NCBI RefSeq assembly: GCF_019578655.1
Contig: NC_063259.1
Span: forward strand, 13,730,489-13,794,488
Length of the DNA stretch: 64,000 bases
Origin: Ricinus communis
Lineage: Eukaryota; Streptophyta; Magnoliopsida; Malpighiales; Euphorbiaceae
Reading direction: 5' to 3'
Part shown: piece after piece, positions 1 through 11,540 of the stretch
Layout of the letters: each line of letters starts with the position of its first letter
Numbering within the stretch: position 1 is the first letter of the stretch
The notes under the pieces: generated by a model
Seen by the model: only the letters and a program-made list of their open reading frames with translations
Told to the model about the DNA's origin: nothing
The model's database searches: none
Made by a program: the position numbers and the translations under genes

Positions 1-256
1 TATATTCCTGTTTATCATTCTGTTATTCTTTATTTCTTCTACTTCCATCCTTATTCTTAGTTCGTTATTTTATTCTCCTTTTCCTCTAATTCATCTTTAG
101 CTTAATTAATTTCTATTCTAGCTTGTTAATTGTGTTTTATTAAGTTGGCTGTGATTTTAACTTTTACAATTTGAGTTAATTTTGAAGGGCACAAAGACAA
201 ACTCTTTCTTTGATTGAGTGCAAACACGTGAGGGAGAAACCAATCTTCTTGAAACC
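1..256 (+). other. A1 untranslated leader
   Basis: AT-rich DNA upstream of the A1 gag start, with no open frame of note. At 223-236 it holds AACACGTGAGGGAG, a motif that recurs just upstream of gag in the C, C' and D families. The primer-binding site expected further upstream is not present, so the 5' LTR lies outside the window. Confidence 0.6.
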
Positions 257-1360
257 ATGTCTAATCAATCTTCTTCCAAAGATTCCGATCATAAAATTCC
301 AGATATGAGAGCATTCATCGAGGCTATAAACTCCAAACTTGAATGACAATGGCTTGATAAGGAAAATAGGTATGTTGAAATGATGGATGAACTAATAAAA
401 ATCAAATCTGAATCGAGAAGTAGGAGCTTTTGAGATGAGGAAAGTATGTCTAGAGCAAGGAAGGGAATGTGGAGAGATGAAGAAGAATGGGGAGATAGAA
501 TCAGAACTCACCATAGGAGAAATAAGGTAGATTCAAACTTGGGTAGTATTAAGCTTACAATTCCTTCCTTCCAAGGTAAGAGTGATCCCGAGTTATATCT
601 AGAGTGGGAAAAGAAGGTTGAGAGAGTATTTGAATGCCATAACTATAGTGAGGAGAAGAAAGTAAAATTGGCCGTAGTTGAATTCACCCATTATGCCGCA
701 ATTTGGTGGGATCAACTAGTGAGTAATAGGTATAGGAATGGTGAGGGGGAGATCAAAACATGGGCTGAAGTGAAACGAATAATGAGAAAATGCTTTGTTC
801 CTTCTCATTACTATAGAGAGTTGTACAATAAGCTACAAAGTTTGGTACAAGGGGGAAAGAGCATAGAGGAGTATTATCAAGAGATGGAGATTGCGTTGAT
901 TAGGGCCAATATAGAAGAGGATAGGGAGGCTACTATGGCTTGATTTTTGCATGGTCTTTACAAAGATATTACTAATCTTGTTGAATTGCAGCATTATGTA
1001 GAGATGGAGAACATGCTACACATGGCAATCAAGATAGAGCGGCAATTGAAGCAAAAGAGCAAGAACTCTTCAACAAATTCTAATTGGAAATCCAATTGGA
1101 AAGGTCCAAATTCTGCCCAAAACAAAGGAAAGGAAGTGTCTAAAGATAATAAAACCGAAACAAAAGGGGATCAAAGCAATAAAAGCCGAACTCAAGAAGG
1201 CAAGCCCAAAAAGATCCAATGCTTCAAATGCTTAGGCTATAGGCATATCTCTTCTCAATGTCCAAACAAATGCACTTTAGCATTAAAAGGAGGTGAATTG
1301 GTTTATGCTAGTGAAGAAGAAAGTGGAGCTGACAGTGATAAGATTCAATGCCTGAATTAG
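257..1360 (+). pseudogene. gag: A1 gag, broken by in-frame stops
   Basis: Gag would form the particle shell and bind element RNA. The start is the ATG at 257, which begins MSNQSSSKDSD like other gag starts here (MSKD, MSNI, MSSE). The same frame runs through the capsid-like region (NLGSIKLTIPSFQGK, then IWWDQL) to a CCHC zinc knuckle, C-F-K-C-(x4)-H-(x4)-C, near 1220-1265. In-frame stops lie near 344, near 432 and at 941-943, and the frame closes at 1358-1360 before the protease. A lysine-rich linker precedes the knuckle. The gene is inactive as it stands. Confidence 0.85.
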
Positions 1361-4300
1361 AAGATTGCTATTCTAATGATGGAGCTAAGCAAGAGGGGTA
1401 TTCAAGTGAGCTATGTGGAGTCACCATTAGATCCTTGAACGTGCAACAAGGGGCTGATGATGAAAGCCAAAGAGAGAACATCTTCCATACACGCTGTTTG
1501 GTAAGAAAAACTCAATTATTAATAGTGGTAGTTGCACTAACGTTGCTAGCACAATGATGGTGGATCGATTGAAACTTCCAATAACCAAACATCCAAAACC
1601 ATATACTCTTCAATGGTTGAATGATTCGGGAGGTATCAAGGTTACAAAGAAAGTTAGGGTGGCATTTGGTGTGCAAAAGTTCCAAGATGAAGTATTGTGT
1701 GATGTGATCCCAATGCAAGCTTTGTCATCTACTTTTGGGAAGGCCATGGTTGTTTGATAGAGATGTCATCTACAAGGGGCTTTCAAATTGCTATTGTCTT
1801 ACACTTCACAACAAACTTTATACTCTTACACCTTTAAGTCCAAAGATTGTTAATGAAGACCAACGTACAATGAAACTTAAAGTTACTGCCTATGAAAAAG
1901 AAAAAGAAAGAGAGAGAGAGAGTGCACGTGAAAAAGAAAAGGTGCACAAGCAAAAGGAGAGCTGTGTGGAAAACCATGAGGGGTTTGAGAAAAGAGAGGA
2001 AAAAGGAGAGAAAGAGAGTTTGCGCAAAAAGAAAACATTGAGTTGTGAGGCGCAAGAAAAAGGTGAGTTGAGTGCACAAGAGAGAAAAGTAAGCTTTATG
2101 GTAAGAGAGAAAGATGTGAGAAAAGCTTTAATGTTACAAAAACAAATACGTGTGCTTGTTTACAAAGAAAGTTTTCTAACCACTAACGATCTTAATGTTT
2201 CTTTGCCTTCAAGTTTCAAGTCTCTTTTGTAAGAGTTTGAGGACGTGTTTCCCGACGAAATTCCAACTGGGTTACCACTCATTCATGGAATTGAGAACCA
2301 AATTGACTTTGTACCCGGTTCTACCATACCCAATAGGCCGGCATATAGAGCAAATCCCGAGGAAACCAAAGAACTACAACGCCAAGTTGAAGAACTTCTT
2401 AATAAAGGTTATGTTAGGGAAAGTTTAAGTCCATGTGTTGTTCCTGTTATACTTGTCCCTAAAAAAGATGGTTCTTGGCGTATGTGTATGGATTGTCGTG
2501 TAATTAATAAAATAACTATTAAATATCGTCATCCTATACCTAGGTTAGATTATATGCTTTGATTAGTTGCGTGGGGCTGTTGTGTTCACTAAGATTGATC
2601 TAAAAAGTGGTTATCATCAAATTAGAATGAAAGAGAGTAATGAATGGAAAACAGCATTCAAAACTAAATTTGGTTTATATGAGTGGTTAGTCATGCCGTT
2701 TGGTTTAACTAATGCACCTAGTACATTCATAAGATTAATGAATCATGTTTTGCGTGCTTATATAGGCAGGTTTGTGGTTGTCTATTTTGATGATATACTT
2801 ATTTATAGCAGGTCTTATGATGAACATGTAAAGCACGTGCATTTAGTTCTTGAAACTTTACGCAAAGAAGTTTTGTTTACTAACCTTAAGAAGTGCGATT
2901 TTTGCACAAATAAACTTGTTTTTCTTAGTTTTGTTGTTAGTGCAAAAGGAATTGAGGTTGATGAAGAAAAGGTGAAGGCAATCAAAGAGTGGCCGATTCC
3001 CACAAATGCAAGTAAAGTTCGAAGTTTTCATGGACTAGCAAGCTTCTATAGGCGTTTTGTGAAATATTTCAGTACCATTGTCGCACCACTAAATGAATTA
3101 GTGAAGAAAGATGTGAAATTTAATTGGGGAGAAGCACAACAATCGGCGTTTGACTTGCTGAAACAAAAACTTACTTCTTCTCCTATTCTATCTCTTCCTA
3201 ATTTTGATAAAACTTTTGAGATTGATTGTGATGCTTTCGGTATAGGTATTAGAGCTGTTCTAATGCAAGATGGAAAGCCAATAGCCTATTTTAGCAAAAA
3301 ATTGAATGGAGCAAGCCTGAAGTATCCAACTTATGACAAGGAACTCTATGCACTTGTTAAAGCTTTAGAAGTATGGCAACATTACTTGCTGCCTAAAGAG
3401 TTCGTGATCCACAACGATCATGAATCCTTGAAGTACTTAAAGGGTCAAAACAAGCTGAATAGAAGACATGCTAAATGGAGTGAGTTCATTGAAGCATTCC
3501 CTTATGTCATCAAGTACAAGCAAGGTAAAGATAACATAGTGGCCGATGCTTTATCTAGAAAGTATGCTTTAATTGCTGTTTTAGATGCCAAATTACTAGG
3601 TTTTGCACAAATAAAAGACTTATATCATGATGATAGTAATTTCGGCCAAGTGTATAAGGCATGTGAACATGGTGCGTTTGATAAGTATAATAGGCATGAT
3701 GGTTTTCTTTTCTTTCAAAAATGTGCATGCATTCTTTCTTATTCTATGCGTGATTTACTTGTGAAAGAAGCACATGAGGGTGGTTTGATGGGACACTTTG
3801 GTGTTCAAAAGACTTTAGATGTATTGCATGATCACTTTTATTGGCCTTGCATTAAAAAGGATGTTATGCGATTTTGTGCAAATTGTATTGTGTGCAAACA
3901 TGCTAAGTCTAAGCTTCAACCACATGGTTTGTATATACCTCTCCCTATACCTAGTTCACCTTGGGTTGATATTTCTATGGATTTTGTACTTGGATTACCT
4001 AGAACTAGGCACGGGCATGATAGCATATTTATTGTTGTTGATAGGTTTTCAAAGATGGCACATTTTATAACTTGTAAGAAAACTAATGATGCATAACATA
4101 TTGCTGACCTATTCTTTAGAGAGGTAGTGTGTTTACATAATATGCCATGCACCATAGTTAGTGATAGGGATACTAAGTTTTTGAGCTACTTTTGGAAGAC
4201 TTTCTGGGGTAAGTTAGGTACACGCTTGTTATTTTCAACAACTTGTCACCCACAAACCGATGGTCAAAGTGAAGTAGTAAATAGAACACTATCACAACTA

Positions 4301-5038
4301 CTACGCATCATGGTAAAATGCAACATTAAGAGTTGGGAAGATTGCTTGCCGCATGTAGAATTTGCTTATAATAGAACCATGCATTCTTCAACTAAATTTT
4401 TCCCTTTTGAGATTGTCTATGGGTTTGTACCTTTGAGTCCTTTAGATCTGATTGCTTTACCTTTAAAGGAACAAACAAACCTTGATGGCAAGAAAAAGGC
4501 CGAATATGTGCTTAAATTGCATAAACAAGTTCGAATTAATCTAGAGCGCAAGAATGAAGCAAATGCTAAACACGCCAACAAAGGAAGAAAAGAGGTGATC
4601 TTTGAACCCGAAGATTGGGTGTGGATATACATGCGCAAAGAAAGATTTCCAAACCAAAGAAAAAGCAAGTTGATGCCAAGGGGAGATGGACCTTTTCAAG
4701 TGTTGGAACACATCAACAATAATGCTTACAAGATTGACTTGCTCGGTGAGTATGGAGTTAGTGCTACATTTAATGTTGCTGATTTATCTCCATATTCTTT
4801 TGATGAAGGTCTTGATTTGAGGACGAATCCTTTCAAGGAGGGAGGGGATGATGAAATCAAGGCTGATCCTTTACCACCAAGCAAGCCACAAATGGATCCA
4901 TTAAAGTATGAGGGTCCAATCATACGAGCTAGAAGCAAGAGATTCAAGGCTGCCTTGTGTTCTTTCATGGTCCACGTGATAGATAAGATGCATTCAAGAA
5001 GCAAGGATAGCGAGTTGGACTTAGAAGATCAAGATTGA
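1361..5038 (+). pseudogene. pol: A1 protease-RT-RNase H-integrase, frameshifted
   Basis: A protease-like segment near 1515-1560 reads I-N-S-G-S-C-T-N, where sister copies have D at the catalytic position. A KE/RE-rich linker follows (1880-2100). RT has [23 protein letters not shown] and Y-F-D-D at 2783-2794. RNase H has DHESLKYL. Integrase has H-(x6)-H...C-x2-C near 3770-3905, then SMDF, SDRDTKF and QTDGQSEV. Breaks include frameshifts near 1345, 1550, 1740 and 2560 and a TAA at 4094-4096. Frame 2 runs from 2567 to the stop at 5036-5038, inside the 3' LTR, where the last residues form the [11 protein letters not shown] tail. Confidence 0.85.
4835..4848 (+). other. A1 polypurine tract
   Basis: AAGGAGGGAGGGGA lies immediately upstream of the LTR start TGATGAAATC. 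This is the expected plus-strand primer of an LTR retrotransposon. Confidence 0.75.
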
Positions 5039-5620
5039 ACTTCGATTAATTGTATTTCATTCATGGATGAAAGCCCAACGTAAAGACATGAAGATCAACT
5101 CTGATTTATGTTGAATTCAAGCCCAAATGTAAAGCCCAAGTCCAAGGTTGAATATTCAAAATCAAAATCCAAGTCAAACTAGGAGTTTTCTTTTAACAAG
5201 TCCATGTTAAAATAGGAGTTTTCTTTTCTTTTACTTCAAGTTTTATTTATTTAGGAATCTTGGCCATATATCCTAGTCATTCTAGGATTAGGATTATTAT
5301 GTCTTAAACTCTATAAATAGAGCTATGTAATTCGAAATATATATAATATCTTTGATTGAATGGAAAACCTTGTTTTTGCTTAAAGAGTTTCTTTAAGTGT
5401 TCTTGAGATTAAAACTTATTGTTTAGGTTTTGATTTCACTTCTACCTTAATTTAATTCTATTAACTTGTTAGTTTCTAGGATTAATTAAGTTCTTCCTAT
5501 TATAGCTATTGATCTTATTTCTTTATAAATAAGGGTGATAGTTCCGCAAATATCTTTTGGCAAACCTTATAAGTATCGATCTTGGCGTGTATCCTTCTCT
5601 TCCTTAGAAGGTTTACATCA
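4849..5620 (+). repeat. A1 3' LTR
   Basis: It begins TGATGAAATC after the polypurine tract and ends GGTTTACATCA, about 772 bp. The right end is fixed by an inverted copy at 58643, where the same tip is followed by two bases and the primer-binding site. The first 190 bp are coding (polyprotein C-terminus). Related copies or fragments lie at 25851, 28786, 57997 and 58643. Confidence 0.85.
5309..5322 (+). promoter_or_regulatory. A1 LTR TATA box in a perfect palindrome
   Basis: CTCTATAAATAGAG is a 14-bp perfect inverted repeat around a TATAAATA core, followed by a short leader and R/U5-like sequence. The same 14 bases occur in both D LTRs (34902 and 40822), so this is probably the conserved Pol II core promoter of both families. 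Confidence 0.65.
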
Positions 5621-6725
5621 CAAGAGGCATGCAAAGTGGGTAGAATTCCTTCAAACTTTCACTTTTAGCTCCAAGTACAAAAATGGGAAAAGCAATGTAG
5701 TGGCCGATGCTCTATCAAGAAGAAGCTACTTACTTTCCATGGTTGATGCCAAAATCTTGGGTTTTGAACAACTCAAGGAGTACTACAAAGATGATCCCGA
5801 TTTTTCAAGTGAGATGGAGAATCCTACTAGTGAGTTTGTACGTCAAGAAGGATTCCTCTTTAAAGGTAACAAGCTTTGTGTTCCAAAAAGTGGGGTTCGG
5901 GAGTTGTTAGTGTGAGAAGTACACAGTAGGGGTTTGGCTGGTCACTTTGGGATACAAAAGACAATTGATATCTTAGGTGAACACTTTTATTGGCCTAGGA
6001 TGATCAAAGATGTAACCCATGTAGTGGAGAGATGTGCTACTTGCCAAAAGGCCAAGGGACACTTCAATAAGGGTCTCTACACACCACTGCCGGTTCCAGA
6101 CAAACCATGGGATAGTGTAAGCATGGACTTTATTGTGGGCTTGCTAAGAACACAAAGAGGAAAGGATAGCATCATGGTAGTAGTAGATAGATTCTTAAAA
6201 ATGGCACACTTTGTGGCTTGTAATAAAACAGATGATGCTGTAAGAGTAGCCGAGCTGTACTTCAAGGAAATTGTCAAGCTTCATGGCATTCCTCGAAGTA
6301 TAGTCTCCGATAGGGACTCCAAGTTCCTAAGTTATTTTTGGGGGACCCTATGGAAGCTTGTTGGTACTAAGTTGCTATTTAGTACCTCCCATCACCCTCA
6401 AACCGATGGGCAAACCGAGGTGACTAATAGAACTTTGGGTACCTTATTAAGAGGTCTTGTGAGCAAAACGAAAAAAGATTGGGACATCAAACTAGCCCAT
6501 GCAGAGTTTGCTTACAATAGGGCTCATTCATTGACTACTTCTAAATCACCATTTGAAGTGGTTTATGGAGTAAATCCTTACCTTCCTATTGATCTCATTC
6601 CTTTGGAGGAAAAGGAAATGGCGGGGCAAGATGCAAAGAAACGTATGGAGTCTTTTCAAAAGACATGTGAGTAAGTAAAAAAGAAAATTGAGGAGATGAA
6701 TAAGAAATACCAAGAGAGAGCCAAA
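5621..6725 (+). pseudogene. pol: B-family pol fragment: RNase H end and integrase
   Basis: The fragment starts in the RNase H tail ([13 protein letters not shown]) directly after the A1 LTR tip. It continues through an integrase zinc finger (HFGIQKT...CATCQKAK), the catalytic segments SMDF, SDRDSKF and QTDGQTEV, and a lysine-rich stretch, then stops abruptly at 6725. Stops lie at 5913-5915 and 6672-6674 in one frame. It closely matches the B3 element at 47643-48737. Both ends are truncated, so it is a broken piece rather than a complete element. A chimeric open frame crosses the LTR/pol join from about 5535. Confidence 0.85.
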
Positions 6726-6798
6726 ACTCTTTTTGCATTGTTTGCAAATTTTGCTCAATGGATGCTCCAACACTACTTGAAACTTGTTCTTTTGACAT
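6726..6798 (-). pseudogene. gag: C1 gag start, truncated
   Basis: On the minus strand an ATG at 6798-6796 opens MSKEQVSSSVGASIEQN and then about ten more residues before the join at 6726. The start resembles other C-family gag N-termini (MSKDTSSSSTND at 12902). Only about 24 codons remain. A variant of the shared ACGTGAG leader motif lies upstream near 6850-6870. Confidence 0.6.
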
Positions 6799-7401
6799 TG
6801 CGCAAAAACCTGAAAAACAAGTTAGTATAGCCTCACAAAAACATTCGCTCACGTATTTCTCTCAATTAAATTGTCACACTGCTCGTGTTTCACTCAAAGT
6901 TTTGGCTTTTCTCGATGCTAGTCTCACCACTATTGCCTTTTACCTCTCTTGCTTTTGCTTTAGGTTCTTAGATGAACTAATCACCTAAACAAACCAAATC
7001 AGATTATCGCAATTCAATGGAGTGAAAAAAAAAGGTTGGTCTAGATCAAGTTGTTACGTAAGGCCAAATTTAAAGTAGCTAGACACAAGAAAGTAATAAA
7101 ATAAAATAATAGAATAGGACTTCTATGCTGTCCAAACTTTTTTTTTTTTTATCTTTTGATTCTTTTTTTTATTTCCTTAATGATAATAACACAAGTGAAA
7201 AGAAATTATGAACAACACAATTTTTTTTTTTAGCAAGGGACAACGAATTTTTACTTTATGAATACAAAGGAGTAAACTTTGAAAAGAAAGAGTACTTAAA
7301 AGGAAAAAATTGAAACAAGAAGAATTCGGCACAAAAAAAAAAGTAAAGAAAATTCAATAACCCACAAAACACAAAGATAAGCAAACCTCAACTTGAAGCA
7401 A

Positions 7402-7413
7402 GCTCTGATACCA
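7402..7413 (-). other. C1 primer-binding site (initiator Met tRNA)
   Basis: On the minus strand this reads TGGTATCAGAGC, two bases from the LTR end. It is complementary to the 3' end of plant initiator methionine tRNA and would prime minus-strand DNA synthesis. Confidence 0.85.
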
Positions 7414-7415
7414 AA

Positions 7416-8286
7416 TGAGAGGAAATCATCATCTTAGCAACCATACACCCCAATAACTAATGAGTTATGATACATATGGAATGCAAGAAAACACCCTCCA
7501 ATCAAGATGATTCTAAAACCCAAGGATCTCCTCAAGTGAAGTTAGGAAAAACTAGTTCCAACAATGAAACTAGCACTTGAATTCAACTCCAAACGCCACA
7601 AAACAAGTATGATTTGATAAGTAAGAATCAAACACAAGATTTTGGTTAGAGAACGCCACAAACTAAAAATAGTTTGATAAGTTCAAAGTTCATGCAAGAA
7701 CTTAAGCAAAAACACTCACAAAGAGCAAACAAAGATTATCATTCAAAATTCTATGTTTACAAATGGATTTGGCTTTGATATTTATAGCCAAAACAAGACA
7801 AAGAAACCTAAATGGATGTCTTTTGAGCTTCCCCACGTTTTTCCCTTTAATTCACCTTAAAACTTATTAATAGTGGCTATTTTTACATTGATGTCACTCA
7901 TTTTGTAACTCCCAAATGACAACTAATTATGTGCATCCATTATGTAACTCCAAATTATGACTAATTATGTGCATCCATTTTGTAACTCTAAAAGACAACT
8001 AATCACACCATAACTTAAGAAAAACCTAATAAAAATGACAATAAAAAGGCCTCAAATGAATCTTATTAGACCTATGAGTTCAGCCCAAACTTATTGCACT
8101 AAATTGATGATTTTGGATCCTTTTTGCAATCCTAAATCTTGGGCTGAGCCTTGTTGTGTTTGAACACTCCGAATGTCTTTAATTAAGCCCAACAAAGCTT
8201 CTTGCATCCTTTTGGACTTGGATCTTGTCATTGGACCTCCTTGAAAGCTTAAAGGATCATTTGTAATTCTTATCTTTATTGCATCA
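7416..8286 (-). repeat. C-family LTR (C1)
   Basis: An 871-bp LTR on the minus strand. It begins TGATGCAATAAAG at 8286 and ends in TCA at 7416, next to the primer-binding site. The first part encodes the C-family polyprotein tail with a GPMTRSKSK segment (the same sequence as at 19055-19250). A TATAAATA-like box lies in the middle (minus strand of about 7775-7790). Other copies are at 14434-15306 and 18515-19250. Confidence 0.85.
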
Positions 8287-9754
8287 TTTTGTCCACTCTC
8301 TAATTACTTTTACTTTTTCTTGATCAACATGAATTCCCTTGTCATTAACAATATATCCACGAAAAGTAATTTCATTAGTGCAAAAAGTGCATTTCTTAAG
8401 ATTAGCATATAATGTCTCTTGCCTTAACACATCAAAAACCAGCTTTAAGTGTATTACATGCTCTTCTAAAGATTTGCTATACACAAGAATATCATCAAAA
8501 TAAACCACTACAAACTTTCCAATGAAAGCGCGCAAAACATGATTCATCAATCGCATAAAAGTACTTGGAGCATTAGTTAAACCAAACGGCATGACTGACC
8601 ACTCATATAATCCATGTTTGTTTTGAAAGCGGTTTTCCATTCATCACCCTCATGCATTCTTATTTGATGATATCCAGATTTTAAATCCACTTTAGAAAAC
8701 ACATAAGAATCGTGCAATTCATCCAACATGTCATCTAGCCTAGGTATAGGATGGCGATACTTTACCGTTATTTTATTGACAGCACAACAACCAACACACA
8801 TCCTCTATGAACCATCTTTCTTTGGCACTAAAATTACAGGAACCGCTCAAGGACTCAAGCTTTCTCGTAGGTACCCCTTATCCATAAGCTCACTCACTTG
8901 CCTTTGGATTCCTTTTGTCGCTTCGGGGTTGCATTTATATGCTGGCCTATTTGGTATGCTTGCACCTGGAATGAAATCAATTTGATGTTCAATTCCTCGA
9001 ATTGGTGGTAATCCTTTAGGCACATCTTTGGGAAAGAGGTCTTCGTATTCCTGTAAAAGCTCAAGAACAACACTAGGCAAATCCTTGTTAAGATCGTTAG
9101 AAATCATCAAGACTTCCTTGTATATGAGTACAAGTAAGGGCTGCCTCAAAGTTAGTGTTTTCCTCCCATCACTTGGCTTTGCATACACATTCATCTTTCT
9201 TTCACTCTCATTTCCCTTGTTTTCTCTCACCTTGTGTTTCCCATTACACTCACTTTTAGCACTTACCTCACCTTTTTCTTTTTTCACTATTTCTTGCTCC
9301 CTCACTTGATATTTCCCATATGAAGATTCAAGCTCTTCATATTGTTGTTTAATCCTCACTTGATCATCAAAAATGGCCTTGGGAGGTAATGGTCCAAGAT
9401 TGAACTTTTGTCCATCAATAGTCAAGGAATATCGATTCTTGAAGCCATCATAAATCACATGCCTATCATATTGCCAAGGTCTTCCCAATAAAACATGTCC
9501 GGCATACATGGGAACCACATCACAAAGCACCTCATCCTTATATCTCCCAATGGAAAAAGAAATTAGCACTTGCTTATTTACCTTCACAACACCACTATCA
9601 TTCAACCATTGCAACTTGTAAGGCCTTGGGTGTTTGGTAGTTGGTAATTTCAATTTCTCCACAAGCAAAGTACTAGCAACATTAGTACAATTTCCGCTAT
9701 TAACAATCATGTTACACAACTTATTAGCAATTAAACAATGAGTATGAAACAAAT
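8287..9754 (-). pseudogene. pol: C2 protease-RT, broken
   Basis: The minus-strand frame starts in [12 protein letters not shown] and a protease-like segment N-S-G-N-C-T-N-V-A-S (the usual D is N). A lysine-rich linker follows, then RT with [12 protein letters not shown] and Y-F-D-D. The first RT block has two stops where sisters have Cys and Trp (near 8850 and 8810), and a frameshift lies near 8630. The frame ends at VIREWTK against the LTR tip at 8286, so RNase H and integrase are deleted. Confidence 0.8.
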
Positions 9755-10241
9755 TGATATAAATCAACAATTCTATATTTACAAATGGATTTGGCTTTGA
9801 TATTTATAGCCAAAACAAGACAAAGAAACCTAAATGGATGTCTTTTGAGCTTCCCCACGTTTTTCCCTTTAATTTCCATTAAAACTCATTAAAAGTGGCT
9901 GCTTTTACATTGATGGCACTCATTTTGTAAACTCTCAAATGACAACTAATGTGCATCCATTTTGTAACTCCACACATAATACATATAACTCACACCTAAT
10001 AAAATAATCCTTAATTAAATAAAGATAAACTAAAACCCCAAAAGATAAGAACCCATATAAATATGAATTAAGCCCAAAAGCCTAATCATGGCCAAATGAC
10101 TTTTATTCTTCAAAATGGACTGAATGCTTCATTATAAGATTGGACTCTTATTTTCATGCATGAATTGCATTTCCATTTTGGACTTTTTGATGCGTGCCTT
10201 CGCAATGGAATCTCATGGCAGCCTTGATTCATATCACAAAT
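9750..10241 (-). mobile_element. C'' solo LTR with 5-bp target duplication, internally deleted
   Basis: The LTR (9755-10236) starts TGATAT and ends ATATCA, flanked by CAAAT on both sides (9750-9754 and 10237-10241). Removing it and one repeat restores the gag-protease reading E-N-L-F-H-T-H. It is 482 bp against 762-820 bp for the copies at 31640 and 55484. Several hundred bases next to the TGAT end are missing, so a later deletion removed most of U5. This is a clean insertion followed by LTR-LTR recombination. Confidence 0.85.
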
Positions 10242-10758
10242 TCTCACACTGCTCTCCATGTTCATCGTGTTTACATTGCAAATTAAGTGTGCGTTGTACT
10301 ACTAACACATCCCTTTTAGCATACTCAACATCACTAACATCCTCTAAAGTTGGCATGTCATCATTCTCATCATCATTTTCATTTTCACTTTCAGATTCAA
10401 CAATTCCATCTCTAACAATCATGGTCCTCTTATTAGGGCAATTACGTGCATAATGACCATGTCCAAGACATTTAAAACACTTCAAGCTTTTAGATTGATT
10501 AGCTTGATTCTCAACTTTATTTTTGCTACCTATTTCATTTTTATTCTTATTCTCATCCATTTTAGGCTTAGCAAATTTATCATCCATTTTACTCCAATTC
10601 AATTTCCAGTTAGAAGAACTATAACTTGAATTAGGTTTAGAATTACACTTACTTGCATCTTTTCGCTTGAGTTGCCTTTCAATTTTCATGGCCACATTCA
10701 CCATGTCCTCAAGTTCCACATAATGTTGCAACTCCCACAAGATCAGCAATATTCTTGT
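10242..10758 (-). pseudogene. gag: C2 gag C-terminal part with zinc knuckle
   Basis: The minus-strand frame has [14 protein letters not shown] (CCHC knuckle, about 10430-10480) and an acidic tail rich in E, N and D leading to VEYAKRD and the protease junction. It is preceded by a K/N/S-rich linker. It ends on the plus strand at the B solo LTR. Its left 288 bp repeats, about 7% diverged by eye, at 11541-11827. Confidence 0.8.
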
Positions 10759-11540
10759 TGATCCAAAGTCAAGCAACATTACTTATGAGCCGGCTGCTCT
10801 AGTCTTAGAAACTCTTGGGTTTTCTCTATTTACTCATAAGCCTAAATTTGTTACTTGTCTTACTTGGGAGTTTACCTAAGCCCGTGAAGCATGTGGTATG
10901 CAGCAAGAAAGGAGGGGACACATCAAGGCCAAGTTTTATTATGCTTTATTTTAGTTTGAATTTTATGCTTTTCTTTTAATGTGCATTTTAATACTTTTGT
11001 TTTAGTTTGTTTGTAACTTATAAATAAAAGTATTAAGAGTGAGGTGTGTGAATAGGTGAGAAGTTCTTAAAACGTTCAGCCTTGAATGAAAGAATTAAAT
11101 GGCTAATCTAATTAAGGAAACTTTCATATAGTGGGGGTTATGGTGTGCAAACATTTTCAATGTTGTTTTAAGGCTGTTTAAAGCTAACTTTTTGTATTCT
11201 TTTCTTATTTGTAAGTTCCTTATATATATATAAGTTATGGAATGAGAAAAGGGACAGTTGATTATCAAACAAAAACGTGTACTCTCTATTTTTTTTTGAG
11301 TTTGTCTTAATTAAAGAGTCTTTCTTGTTACTTTGAGTTTGTCTTGAGTCATAAGATTTTGGTGGAACATTGAGTGAGTCTTATGTTATTACCTAGTATT
11401 CCAATAGTCTCGAATTAGTCTTGGATTGTTGGTGCAAAATTTCAGTTTGTGAATTCTTAAGTGAAATTAAAGGGTTCTTTTCAATCTAGTCTAAATACCT
11501 TTACAAGTTCTCTGTTGTGAGGTGTATTTCACTTAGATCA
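10759..11540 (+). repeat. B-family solo LTR
   Basis: A 782-bp LTR, TGATCCAAAG to TTAGATCA, equivalent in extent to the B3 LTRs at 43731 and 49006. It contains the LTR-encoded tail reading [14 protein letters not shown]. No internal B sequence and no 5-bp target duplication is present: flanks are CTTGT and CTTAA. Instead the flanking C gag is duplicated over about 288 bp with about 7% divergence. This suggests recombination between B copies sitting in two different C elements. Confidence 0.85.

Larger units (their letters stand above)
1..5620 (+). mobile_element. Element A1: Ty3/Gypsy LTR retrotransposon, 5' end outside window
   Basis: The order is 5' leader, gag, protease, RT, RNase H, integrase, polypurine tract, 3' LTR, which is the Ty3/Gypsy order. 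The 5' LTR and primer-binding site are not in the window. The coding part is broken by several stops and frameshifts. The C-terminus runs into the 3' LTR and carries a GPIIRARSK segment resembling the CR motif of CRM chromoviruses. The lineage assignment is inferred from that motif and from the ORF/LTR overlap. Right of the LTR, at 5621, an unrelated B-family pol fragment begins abruptly. Confidence 0.85.
6726..8286 (-). mobile_element. Element C1, 5' end only (LTR, PBS, leader, gag start)
   Basis: On the minus strand the order is LTR (8286 to 7416), primer-binding site (7413-7402), leader with A/T runs (7401-6799), then the first codons of gag (6798-6726), cut off by the B fragment. This is the normal 5' end of a C-family element. 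Upstream on the same strand, C-family RT is joined directly to the LTR tip, so two truncated elements abut. Confidence 0.8.

Noticed and set aside
1905..1922. GA-rich microsatellite in A1
   Set aside because: It is part of the K/E/R-rich linker coding region between protease and RT, present in other families as KEKE-type sequence.
5535..5915. Chimeric open frame across the A1 LTR and B pol
   Set aside because: It begins at a non-ATG codon in LTR U5, and the pol half is plain B sequence with a stop. It is a chance fusion at a junction.
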